From Planctomycetota bacterium (GTDB lineage: Bacteria; Planctomycetota; UBA1135; UBA2386), in contig JACKIC010000005.1 in NCBI GenBank assembly GCA_020638655.1, forward strand, positions 417,180-481,179: DNA of 64,000 nucleotides, given 5' to 3'. The notes beneath the pieces were generated by a model, which was given only the letters and a program-made list of their open reading frames with translations, made no database searches and was not told the DNA's origin. The translations under genes and the position numbers were made by a program. Shown here in pieces: positions 43,302 through 50,889 of this stretch (positions within the stretch are counted from its first letter, which is position 1; the number at the start of each line of letters is the position of its first letter).

Positions 43302-43937
43302 TCAGTTCGGGCGTCCGACCAGGTGCGCGCCTGACATCGCTTCGATCACGACGTCGGCGAACGCCTCGGTCTCGGCGGCCATGTCCGAAGTCACCGTGGT
43401 GCGGGTGCGCGCGGTCCATTCGATGCGGTCCTCGCCGACGTCGACGAGCGACGTCTGCGCGATCAGCACGTTGTAGGTGCGGACTTCGGTGCGGCCGCCG
43501 TACGACATTCCCCAGTAGGAGCCGTACCAGCCGCGGTAGGGGCCGCCCATGTACATCGACGGCTCGTGCGTCACGACCTGCTCGACCTGTTCGCCGATCA
43601 GGGCCGACGACAGCAGGAACCGCGCCCCCTTGGTGCGCGCCGCCGTCATCAGCTTCTCGTTGGCATCCTGCTCGAGCACCCCGGGCACCGTCTCGTAGCT
43701 GGGCATGGCGAACAGGCCGCGGGCCTTGAGCAGCTTGACCAGTCGATCCTCGTAGATGCGCCGCAAGGTGTCGTCGCGCGCCACCCCGACCACGAGCACG
43801 GGCCCTTTGATCGGCTTCTCGGGGAAGCCCGGGCGCATCCAGGTGCCCTCGACCTTGGTCGACGCGCAGGCGGCCAGGGCGAGCGGCAGGAGCAGCAACG
43901 CGGGGCGGAGGAGAGCTCGGATGTGCAGCGCAGACAT
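43302..43937 (-). CDS. Lipoprotein, DUF4136-like
   Basis: 211 residues from ATG (MSALHIRALLRPALLLLPLALAAC), lipobox LAAC. The N-terminal region TKVEGTWMRPGF and GPVLVVGVARDDTLRRIYEDRLVKLLKARG resembles lipoproteins in which a Rossmann-like alpha/beta core binds a partner. A Gly/Tyr/Trp-rich stretch (MYMGGPYRGWYGSYWGMSYGG) lies mid-protein. The C-terminus has TSLVDVGEDRIEWTARTRTTV. Similar proteins are uncharacterised envelope lipoproteins; the DUF4136 label is tentative. It is divergent from the sigma-factor gene across 90 bases. Confidence 0.65.
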   Translation of the reverse strand: MSALHIRALLRPALLLLPLALAACASTKVEGTWMRPGFPEKPIKGPVLVVGVARDDTLRRIYEDRLVKLLKARGLFAMPSYETVPGVLEQDANEKLMTAARTKGARFLLSSALIGEQVEQVVTHEPSMYMGGPYRGWYGSYWGMSYGGRTEVRTYNVLIAQTSLVDVGEDRIEWTARTRTTVTSDMAAETEAFADVVIEAMSGAHLVGRPN

Positions 43938-44027
43938 CGTGACCGGCAGCGTCCCGGCCGCGCGCGCGACCGTCAACCTCCGATCGCCTGCGGCGGCCGC
44001 CCCGCGGCGCGGGTATCCTGCGCGCCG

Positions 44028-44627
44028 ATGGCCGAACCCGACTCCAGCGTGGGTCAGATCACCGCCCTGCTGCGCGAGGGCGGCCCCGGTGCCGCGGACC
44101 GGCTGCTGCCGATCGTCTACGGCGAACTGCGCCAGATCGCGCGCGCGCGCCTCGCCCGCCTGCGCCCCGGGCAGACGATGAGCGCGACGGAGCTCGTGCA
44201 CGAGGCCTGGATGCGCGTGCTCGGCGGCGGCGAGGTCGGCTGGGACGGCCGCGCCCACTTCTTCGGCGCGGCCGCCAACGCGATGCGCAACATCCTGGTC
44301 GAGCAGGCCCGCCGCCGCGGCGCCAAGAAGCGCGACGCGCAGCGCAAGCAGGCGCTGCCCACCGACCTGCCGGACATCGACAGCGAGCTGCCGCCCGAGG
44401 ACGTGCTCACGATCCACGAAGCGCTCGAGCACCTCGAGAAGGAGCACGAACGGCCCGGGCGCGTGGTACTGCTCCGGTTCTTCGGCGGCCTGTCGATGCC
44501 CGAGGTCGCCGAGGTGCTGCAGGTCTCGGTGCCGACCGCCGAACGCGACTGGCGCTTCGCGCGGTCGTGGCTGCAGGACCACATCGGCGGCGCGCTGCCC
44601 GAAGACGGCGAACGGCCGCAGCCATGA
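44028..44627 (+). CDS. ECF-type RNA polymerase sigma factor
   Basis: 199 residues. Region 2 is seen in LLPIVYGELRQIARARLARLRPGQTMSATELVHEAWMRVL with the AHFFGAAANAMRNILVEQARRR block, and region 4 in LRFFGGLSMPEVAEVLQVSVPTAERDWRFARSWLQ. This is the planctomycete/acidobacterial ECF class whose genes precede Ser/Thr kinases. The stop overlaps the kinase ATG (ATGA), so both are made together. No anti-sigma gene is present; in this class the kinase is thought to control the sigma factor by phosphorylation. Target promoters cannot be told. Confidence 0.93.
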   Translation: MAEPDSSVGQITALLREGGPGAADRLLPIVYGELRQIARARLARLRPGQTMSATELVHEAWMRVLGGGEVGWDGRAHFFGAAANAMRNILVEQARRRGAKKRDAQRKQALPTDLPDIDSELPPEDVLTIHEALEHLEKEHERPGRVVLLRFFGGLSMPEVAEVLQVSVPTAERDWRFARSWLQDHIGGALPEDGERPQP

Positions 44628-47326
44628 GCGACGGCAACGTTCACGAACAGCAGCTGCGCGAGCTGTTCGACCGGGCGATCGGGCTGGCGCCCGCGGCGCG
44701 CGAGGACCTGTTGCGCGGAATCGGAGACGAGCTGCTCGCCGAGCGGCTGCGCGCGCTGCTCGTGCAGGACGAACTCGGCACCGCGGGCCCCTTGCGCCGG
44801 AGTCCTGCGGAGGCACTCGAAGGGCTGCGGCGGCTGGGTCACTACGAGCTGCTGCGCGAGCTCGGGCGCGGCGGCATGGGCAGCGTGTTCCTCGCGCGCC
44901 AGGTCGAACCGATCGAGCGCCTCGTCGCCCTCAAGGTGATCGCGGACGAACGCGCCGACCGGGCCGCCGTCGAGCGTTTCGAGCAGGAGCGCCAGACCCT
45001 CGCCACCTTGAGCCACCCAGGCATCGCGCAGCTGTTCGAGGCCGGCACGGCCGAGGACGGCACGCTGTTCTTCGCGATGGAATACGTGCGCGGCGAGCCG
45101 ATCACGGCCTACTGCAACCGCCGCCGCCTGCCCCTGAACGCCCGCCTGTCGTTGTTCTCGATGGTCTGCGACGCCGTGCAACACGCCCACCAACGCGCCG
45201 TGGTGCACCGCGACCTCAAGCCCGGCAACATCCTCGTCACCGAGGTCGACGGGCAGGCCCTGCCGAAGATCATCGACTTCGGCGTCGCCCGGGCGCTGGC
45301 CCGTGCCCCGGGGCACCTGTCGCCCGACGACCCGCACACGGTCGTAGGCACCTGGCAGTACATGAGCCCCGAGCAGGTGGCGCCGGACCGCCAGGACACG
45401 GACACGCGCAGCGACGTCTACTCGCTGGGCGTCGTGCTCTACGAGCTGCTCACGGGCCACCGTCCGTTCGCCGTCGGGGACGGCCCCGACGAGCCACAGC
45501 GGATGCGCGCGCGACTGCAGTCGGAGTCCCCACCGCCGGCCAGCCTGCGCCTGCAGGCGCTCGACGACGAGGCGCGACGCACTTCCGCCGCCGACCGCGA
45601 CACCGACCCGGCGCGCCTCGTGACGGCGCTGCGCGAGGACCTCGACGCGATCCTGACGCGCGCCCTCGCCCGCGACCGCAACGACCGCTACGGCTCGGCG
45701 TGGGAGCTTCGCGACGAGCTCCAGCTGCACCTGCAGCACCTCCCCGTGCGCGCCGTCGACGGCGGCGGCTGGTACCGGCTGCGCTGCTTCGCGCGCCGCA
45801 ACCGTCTGCTCGCCGCTGCCCTGCTGACCCTGCTTCTGGGGGTGCTCGCCGGCGGCACCGGCGCCGTCTACGGCCTGCTCGGCACGCGCCGCGCCCTCGA
45901 CGCCGAACGCGCGACCTCGGCCAACGAGCAGCTGCAGCTGCGCCGCCGCAGCGCCGTGCTCGACTTCTTCGAGCTGGCGGTGTTCCAGGCCGATCCCGGC
46001 ACCGGCGCCGCGCCGCCGACCCTGCGCGAAGTGCTCGACGCGCTGACGCCCACGCTCGAGCAGCGCTACGCCGGCAAGAGCCTCGAGGAGGCCGCCGTGC
46101 GCGCCGCGATCGGTCGCGTCTACCTGGGCGCGGGCGAACCCGGCAAGGCCGAGGTGCAGCTGCGCCGCGCGTGGGAACTCACCGTGCACCTGCCGGCCGC
46201 GGAACCGACCGAGAGCCTGCTGCTGCTCGGCGACCTGGCGCGCGTCACGCTGAAGCTGCGCGGCCTCGAGGCGACCCGCGACTACTACGAAGAGTTGCTG
46301 CAGCGCGGCGTCGCGGCGCTGCAGGCCAGCGACCCGGCGCTGGCGCGGCAACTGCAGGAGCTGGCCACGCTCGCCGAAGATGGCGCCCGTCACGCGGAGT
46401 TCCTGGCGCGCCTGGATCAGCTGCTCCAGGAGGCTGCGCCCAAGGCTCCGGACGCGCGCGTGACCAGCACGCTGCTGGCGGTGTTCGGACTGGTCCTGCA
46501 GGACTCGAACTACCCGGCCAACGACAAGGTTCTGGCGCGGCTCGAGGCGGCGACGCGCGTCGCGATCCAGGACGACCTCGACCTGCAGCTCGCGCTCGGC
46601 CGGCAGGCCGAGGCGCTGCTGCGCCGCGGCGCGTTCGCGCCGGCGCTGCGCCTCGCCAAGGAGGTCCGGACGAACTTCGTCGCGCCGCTGCAGCAGGACC
46701 ACTGGCTGCGACTGCAGATGGAACGTCTCGTCGGCCTGTGCCTGGCCTTGTCGGGCGAGGAGGCCGCCGGCGAGACCGCCCTGCTGGCGCTGCAGCACCG
46801 CCTGCTCGACCTGGGCCCCCGCGCCAACGAGCAGGCCCGCGCCGCCGCAGACTGCCTGGTCGAGCTGTGCGCGCGGCTCACCGCTGCGCAGCAGCTCGAA
46901 CCCTTCCTGACGCGCTCGCTGGCGCGGTGGCGGCTCGCCGCCGACGACACCCGCGACCTCGAACCGTGGTGGCCCGCGCGCGTCGAAGGTCTGCCCGAGG
47001 CCACGCTCGAACTGGCCGCGCGGCTGGCTTCGGCCGCAGTCGAGGCGCGGCGCTCGACGCCCACGTGCGCCGTGCTCGGCGCGCTGCTGCTGCGCACCGA
47101 CCGCAGCGAGGCCGCGCAGCGCATGCTGCTGCAGGCGCGAGAACTGGGCGATGCGACGACACCGGAGCTGCTCGCCGATCTCGTGCGCGCCGAAGCGCGC
47201 CTGGGTCACGCCGCCGCCGCCGACGCCGCGTTCGCGTCACTGGGCGCGATGACCCCCTCGGGGCAGGTCGCCGTCGATCGCATCCGCCGCGCGCGGGAAC
47301 GCGCCGCCGCCGACCTCGGCCGCTGA
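44624..47326 (+). CDS. Ser/Thr protein kinase with TPR-like C-terminal region
   Basis: 900 residues. A short N-terminal helix domain (1-75) precedes the kinase. Glycine loop LGRGGMGSVFLARQ, Lys104 in VALKVI, catalytic HRDLKPGN with Asp197, DFGVARAL, and GTWQYMSPEQV of the activation segment. One membrane helix at about 395-420 (LLAAALLTLLLGVLAGGTGAVYGLLG) splits the cytosolic kinase from a 480-residue outer part made of TPR-like helix pairs (for example VRAAIGRVYLGAGEPGKAEVQLRRA). It overlaps the sigma gene start-to-stop. The insertion sequence begins one base after its TGA, so the reading frame is intact. Confidence 0.93.
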   Translation: MSDGNVHEQQLRELFDRAIGLAPAAREDLLRGIGDELLAERLRALLVQDELGTAGPLRRSPAEALEGLRRLGHYELLRELGRGGMGSVFLARQVEPIERLVALKVIADERADRAAVERFEQERQTLATLSHPGIAQLFEAGTAEDGTLFFAMEYVRGEPITAYCNRRRLPLNARLSLFSMVCDAVQHAHQRAVVHRDLKPGNILVTEVDGQALPKIIDFGVARALARAPGHLSPDDPHTVVGTWQYMSPEQVAPDRQDTDTRSDVYSLGVVLYELLTGHRPFAVGDGPDEPQRMRARLQSESPPPASLRLQALDDEARRTSAADRDTDPARLVTALREDLDAILTRALARDRNDRYGSAWELRDELQLHLQHLPVRAVDGGGWYRLRCFARRNRLLAAALLTLLLGVLAGGTGAVYGLLGTRRALDAERATSANEQLQLRRRSAVLDFFELAVFQADPGTGAAPPTLREVLDALTPTLEQRYAGKSLEEAAVRAAIGRVYLGAGEPGKAEVQLRRAWELTVHLPAAEPTESLLLLGDLARVTLKLRGLEATRDYYEELLQRGVAALQASDPALARQLQELATLAEDGARHAEFLARLDQLLQEAAPKAPDARVTSTLLAVFGLVLQDSNYPANDKVLARLEAATRVAIQDDLDLQLALGRQAEALLRRGAFAPALRLAKEVRTNFVAPLQQDHWLRLQMERLVGLCLALSGEEAAGETALLALQHRLLDLGPRANEQARAAADCLVELCARLTAAQQLEPFLTRSLARWRLAADDTRDLEPWWPARVEGLPEATLELAARLASAAVEARRSTPTCAVLGALLLRTDRSEAAQRMLLQARELGDATTPELLADLVRAEARLGHAAAADAAFASLGAMTPSGQVAVDRIRRARERAAADLGR

Positions 47327-47327
47327 C

Positions 47328-47352
47328 GGGAACTGATCGCCTGAGTGTGGAA
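47328..47352 (+). repeat. Left terminal inverted repeat of the insertion sequence
   Basis: Begins GGGAACTG and ends TGAGTGTGGAA (25 bases). Compared with the reverse complement of 48542-48566 it differs only at positions 9 and 13. It starts one base after the kinase stop codon. Confidence 0.85.
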
Positions 47353-47353
47353 T

Positions 47354-47366
47354 CTGCGATTCGCAG
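47354..47366. promoter_or_regulatory. 13-base palindrome inside left IS end
   Basis: CTGCGA-T-TCGCAG is a perfect palindrome two bases inside the left terminal repeat and about 70 bases upstream of the transposase start. It could be an operator limiting transposase expression or part of the transposase-binding end. It has no counterpart at the right end, which favours a promoter role. Function not shown. Confidence 0.45.
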
Positions 47367-47438
47367 TCATGGCGACGGCTCCCCGGACACATGCACCTTG
47401 GCGAGTTGCGGAGAGTCCGCGCCGCCGAGGAGGAGGCG

Positions 47439-48500
47439 ATGGCGTTCGTTCCGAGCCGGTGCCCCAACACCGCATGTCCGCAGCACCGTGAACCCGAGGG
47501 GCGCTTCTACTACCGGCACGGGGTCTATCGCCCGCGCTGCCGGGACGGCGCGGTGCCGCGCTTTCGGTGCCGGCGCTGCGGCAAGGCGTTCTCGCCGCAG
47601 ACATTTCGTCACGACTACCGCGACCGCAAGCCTGAGCACAACGAGCAGGTGTTCCATCTGCTCAGCAGCGGTGTAGGCCTGCGGCAGATCGGCCGCGTCA
47701 CGGGTCTCGCGCCGAGCTCAGTGCAGATGAAGATGCGCAAGATGGGCCGCACGTGCCGATGGCTGCATCGCAACCTGTGTCGCACGCTGCCTGCCGGCAA
47801 GACGTATCTGCTCGACGAGGAGGAGACCTACGAAGGCGCGTCCATTCGCACGGTGACAATGCCCGTGGTGATCGAACGCGAATCGTGGTTCGTGATCGCA
47901 GTCACCGCCGGCCCGACGCGCCGCCTGGCGGCTCGCGGCACGCGCCGACGCCTTTGGCAAGAACGCGACGAACGTCGTCGCGGACGCCGTCGCGACCGCA
48001 GCAAGACCTGCGTTCGCCAGGTCCTGAATCGGCTGCGCCAGGTCTCCGCCGAGGGCTCGCTCGTGCTGCGCACCGACGAGAAGAGCAGCTATCGCGCGGT
48101 CGCCCGGCAGCTGTTCGGAGACAGATTGCTGCACGAGACGACGCTCGGGTCACTGGCGCGCACCACGGCCAACCCGCTGTTCGCGATCAACACGACGATC
48201 GCGATGACGCGCGACAATTGCGGCCGCCTGCGCCGCCGCTCCTGGCTGGTCAGCAAGCGATGTCTGTGCCTACGGCTGCAGATGCACGTCTTCGTCGCCT
48301 ACCGCAACTACGTGCGCCAGCGCTTCAATCGCGACGCAGATCGCCAACTCTCGTCGGCGGCCAGCCTCGGTCTGCTACCTCGCGCACTGTCGGTCGGCGA
48401 GCTCCTGCGCTGGCGTCAGGACTGGGGGCAACGCAGCAACCATCCGCTCAGCCTCCTCGGCGAGCGCGCTGTCGCCGATTCGATGTCGGAACCTGCGTAA
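47439..48500 (+). CDS. IS1-like transposase
   Basis: 353 residues from the ATG preceded by GAGGAGG at six bases, the best ribosome site in this area; an ATG at 47391 lacks one. An N-terminal zinc-finger region has CPNTACPQH and CRRCGKAFS (four Cys ligands), then a helix-turn-helix-like stretch (LLSSGVGLRQIGRVTGLAPSSVQMKMRKM). The DDE region has candidate acids in LLDEEETYEG and LRTDEKSSY, then INTTIAMTRDNCGRLRRRSWLVSKRC, equivalent to the IS1 family block before the last acid, and YRNYVRQRFNRD. It resembles one-ORF IS1-like elements rather than the frameshifted InsAB form. No frameshift, so probably active or recently active. Confidence 0.85.
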   Translation: MAFVPSRCPNTACPQHREPEGRFYYRHGVYRPRCRDGAVPRFRCRRCGKAFSPQTFRHDYRDRKPEHNEQVFHLLSSGVGLRQIGRVTGLAPSSVQMKMRKMGRTCRWLHRNLCRTLPAGKTYLLDEEETYEGASIRTVTMPVVIERESWFVIAVTAGPTRRLAARGTRRRLWQERDERRRGRRRDRSKTCVRQVLNRLRQVSAEGSLVLRTDEKSSYRAVARQLFGDRLLHETTLGSLARTTANPLFAINTTIAMTRDNCGRLRRRSWLVSKRCLCLRLQMHVFVAYRNYVRQRFNRDADRQLSSAASLGLLPRALSVGELLRWRQDWGQRSNHPLSLLGERAVADSMSEPA

Positions 48501-48541
48501 ACCCCGCGCCCGATTCAGCCTGCCGAGAAACCCGCCTCTCT

Positions 48542-48566
48542 TTCCACACTCAGCCGACCAGTTCCC
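48542..48566 (-). repeat. Right terminal inverted repeat of the insertion sequence
   Basis: Reads TTCCACACTCAG...AGTTCCC on the plus strand (25 bases), the near-exact reverse complement of 47328-47352. Its outer end is two bases from the stop codon of the convergent lipoprotein gene. Confidence 0.85.
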
Positions 48567-48568
48567 GG

Positions 48569-48958
48569 TCACTCCACGGCGGGCTGCATGCGCACCGTCG
48601 CCGTGCCGTCGGGGTGCACCGAGTAGATGACCCACAGCGGCTGGTTCTCGAGGTGCGGCGGAATCGGCGGCATGCCGAGCGTGGTCTTGTGTTCGCGCCC
48701 GTCGCCGCCGATCCAGGTCAGATCGACGCTGCGGTTCTGGATCTCGCGCGGGCTGAAGCCCAGCTTGAGCGCGCGCCCGGGCAGGATCTGGTTCGAGTAG
48801 ACGGTGCGCTCGGTCGGCTGGAACACGCCGCGCACCCGCGAGATCGTGCTGCCGGTCTCGTTGCGCAACTCACCACCGCTGACGATGGGCGGCGCCGCGC
48901 ACGCCACCAGCATCAGCAGCCACAGGCACGAGAACGCCGCCTTCGTCCGGAACGACAT
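48569..48958 (-). CDS. Small lipoprotein of unknown function
   Basis: 129 residues from MSFRTKAAFSCLWLLMLVAC, with lipobox Cys at 20; an upstream ATG adds six residues. The mature part is beta-rich: GGELRNETGSTISRVRG, RALKLGFSPREIQNRSVDLTWIGGDG, and the ending PDGTATVRMQPAVE. It has an immunoglobulin-like or pilus-adaptor-like length but no recognised family. Its 3' end is two bases from the insertion sequence, so its original terminator region may have been lost or replaced by the element. Confidence 0.7.
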   Translation of the reverse strand: MSFRTKAAFSCLWLLMLVACAAPPIVSGGELRNETGSTISRVRGVFQPTERTVYSNQILPGRALKLGFSPREIQNRSVDLTWIGGDGREHKTTLGMPPIPPHLENQPLWVIYSVHPDGTATVRMQPAVE

Positions 48959-49003
48959 GCGCGAGATGGTAGCCACCGGGGCCGCGGCGCGACACCGCGC
49001 CTT

Positions 49004-50632
49004 CTACCAGCCGATGCGGACCGGGGTCGGGTTGGTCACTGCGGTCGGCGTCCCGGCGACGTCGAACGTCACGGCGGCGAAGTTGAGGTCGAGGCCGCGC
49101 AGGATGCCGGGCACGATCCGGAAGTGGCCGGTGCCCGACCCGTTCGCCGACAGCGTGCCTAGGGTGTCGTCGAGCAAACCCGGGTAGTCCGCGTAGATCA
49201 CCGAGAAGTAGAACCACGGATCGGGATTGAGCGGCAGGACCTCGGCCATGCCGACCGAGATGCCCGGCGTCGTGCCGGAGCCCGAAGCGAGCAGCAGGTA
49301 GTTGTCGCCGGCGTGCATCGTGCCCAGGCGCAGCTCCAGGTCGACCATGCCGCCGTTCTGTGCATCGACGATCTTCGCCGACGCCCACAGCGAGCGCTCG
49401 ACGTAGTGGCTGTGGAACACGAAGCCGTTCGGCGCGGTGTGCTGCCAGACGATCGCGCCGGCGGGGTCGACCTCACGCAGCGCGTGGTCGCGGGCGTTGC
49501 AGATCAGCGTGTTGCCGTTCGGCAGGCGCTCGGCGTTGGACATCACCGGCGAGAAGAAACCCGGCGCGGTGTAGCTCCAGACGATCGTCGGCGCCTGCGG
49601 CAGCCCTGTCGGCGTGCTCAGCAGCGCGCCGCTCGCGTCCATCGGCAGCGCGAACTCGTAGACCGCCGAATCGGAGTTGGTCAGCAGGTTGTCGAACACC
49701 ATCACGTGGCCTGCACCGGGGCGCCCGGGCACGATGAACGTCGGCGCGTGTTGCCCCGACAGGATCTGCGGCGCGGTGTCGCGGTAGGCCGCGGGGCTGC
49801 CCCAGCGGTACAGCAGATCGCCGCCGCGCCCCCACCGGCCGCCGCTGTGCGACGCGGCCTCGGCGGTGGTCGTGCCGTGGTCGATCACCCAGACCTCGCT
49901 CTGCGTGCGCACGCTGAGCAGGATGCGGTCGTGGATCGGGTCGTAGTCGATGCCGTTGCCGTGGTTCCAGTCGTCCACCGTGTTGGCGACCGGCGGGTAG
50001 TTGATGTCGACGAGCTCGGGGTGCGCGCCGACGTTGCCGAAGTTGGCCACCGCCGGATCGTGGTCCTGGATCAGGTGATCCCAGACGTGCCACTCCCAGA
50101 CGATCGCGCCCGTGGTCGGCCCGGTGGGCTGCACCTCGACGATGTGATCGGGACGGAACACGGCACCCGGCATCAGCGCCGGATCGCGCCCGTTGGCGAT
50201 CGCCTCGGCAGCGGTCTTGTCCTCCCACGCGATCAGCAGCACGTTGCCGTTCGGCAGCGGCGCCAGGTCGTGATGGCTCAGCACGCCCGGGCCGTTGTAG
50301 CGGTAGTCCCAGAGCAGGGTGCCGTCGAAGGCCAGGCGCTGCACGCCGCCGCCGCCGCCCGGAGCCGGCGACACACCATCGGGGATCGTGCGCAGCAGGC
50401 TGCCGTCGGCGAGCACGTAGAGCGACGTCGCGAGCACCTGCTGGCTCGGCCACGTGTGCACGATCGCGCCGGTGTTGTCGACGAGGTAGGTGTCGGTGCT
50501 GTTCAAGACGCCGTAGACGCGCAGTCCCGGCGCCGGCGAGGCGGATGGACCCTGCGCCGACGCGGCCACGGACAACAGCAAGGCGCCGCAGCAGAGCGCG
50601 ACGGAAGACGGGGGGATTCTGGAGAACGGCAT
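49004..50632 (-). CDS. Arylsulfotransferase (ASST)-like exported protein
   Basis: 542 residues with a signal peptide (VALCCGALLLSVAASAQG). Six-bladed propeller pattern as in ASST: LVDNTGAIVHTW, YVLADGSLLRTI, YNGPGVLSHHDLAPLPNGNVLLIAWEDK, GAIVWEWHVWDHLIQDHDP, DDWNHGNGIDYDP, and SNAERLPNGNTLICNARDHALREVDPAGAIVW. The paired His residues (HHD, WNHGN) are where the family keeps catalytic His. The last 100 residues form a beta domain (LGTMHAGDNYLLLASGSG to NPTPVRIGW) that I associate with exported planctomycete proteins. Sulfate transfer between phenols is possible; it may also be a binding protein only. Confidence 0.8.
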   Translation of the reverse strand: MPFSRIPPSSVALCCGALLLSVAASAQGPSASPAPGLRVYGVLNSTDTYLVDNTGAIVHTWPSQQVLATSLYVLADGSLLRTIPDGVSPAPGGGGGVQRLAFDGTLLWDYRYNGPGVLSHHDLAPLPNGNVLLIAWEDKTAAEAIANGRDPALMPGAVFRPDHIVEVQPTGPTTGAIVWEWHVWDHLIQDHDPAVANFGNVGAHPELVDINYPPVANTVDDWNHGNGIDYDPIHDRILLSVRTQSEVWVIDHGTTTAEAASHSGGRWGRGGDLLYRWGSPAAYRDTAPQILSGQHAPTFIVPGRPGAGHVMVFDNLLTNSDSAVYEFALPMDASGALLSTPTGLPQAPTIVWSYTAPGFFSPVMSNAERLPNGNTLICNARDHALREVDPAGAIVWQHTAPNGFVFHSHYVERSLWASAKIVDAQNGGMVDLELRLGTMHAGDNYLLLASGSGTTPGISVGMAEVLPLNPDPWFYFSVIYADYPGLLDDTLGTLSANGSGTGHFRIVPGILRGLDLNFAAVTFDVAGTPTAVTNPTPVRIGW

Positions 50633-50889
50633 GTCGGGTCGGCGCGCGCGCCCCGGACACATGGGGGCGAGCTCGGGCAGAGGGGGCAGCGACCACCTTA
50701 GCCCTCTGCACAGCCGTGCCCAGTCGCTCCCTCGCGCACACGCGACCAGGCGACGCGACCAGCAGACGTCGTCGCGCGCCACGTCCGATGGCACGGGGCG
50801 CAGAGCGTTCGTGCGCGGCCGCGGTCTGCCGCTATGGTGCGCCCCGCAGCCCCCGTCTTCGCGCACCGCGCCCGGGCCGCGAGCTCGCC

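Larger units (their letters stand above)
47328..48566 (+). mobile_element. Complete insertion sequence, 1239 bp, IS1-like
   Basis: Bounded by 25-bp terminal inverted repeats that match at 23 positions, with a single transposase gene inside and 63 bases of right-hand leader after its stop. A 13-base palindrome (CTGCGATTCGCAG, 47354-47366) lies just inside the left end and may be a promoter-side operator or transposase site. It lies between the stop of the kinase (TGA to 47326) and the stop of a convergent lipoprotein gene (TGA from 48571 to 48569), damaging neither. No clear target-site duplication is visible: flanks are GCTGAC and GGTCAC, which instead form a gapless TGAC/GTCA palindrome across the joint. 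Confidence 0.85.

Noticed and set aside
44117..47209. 1030-residue minus-strand open frame opposite the kinase
   Set aside because: Shadow frame; the plus-strand kinase is complete.
47319..48575. Target-site duplication of the insertion sequence
   Set aside because: The 3-9 bases on each side do not match as direct repeats.
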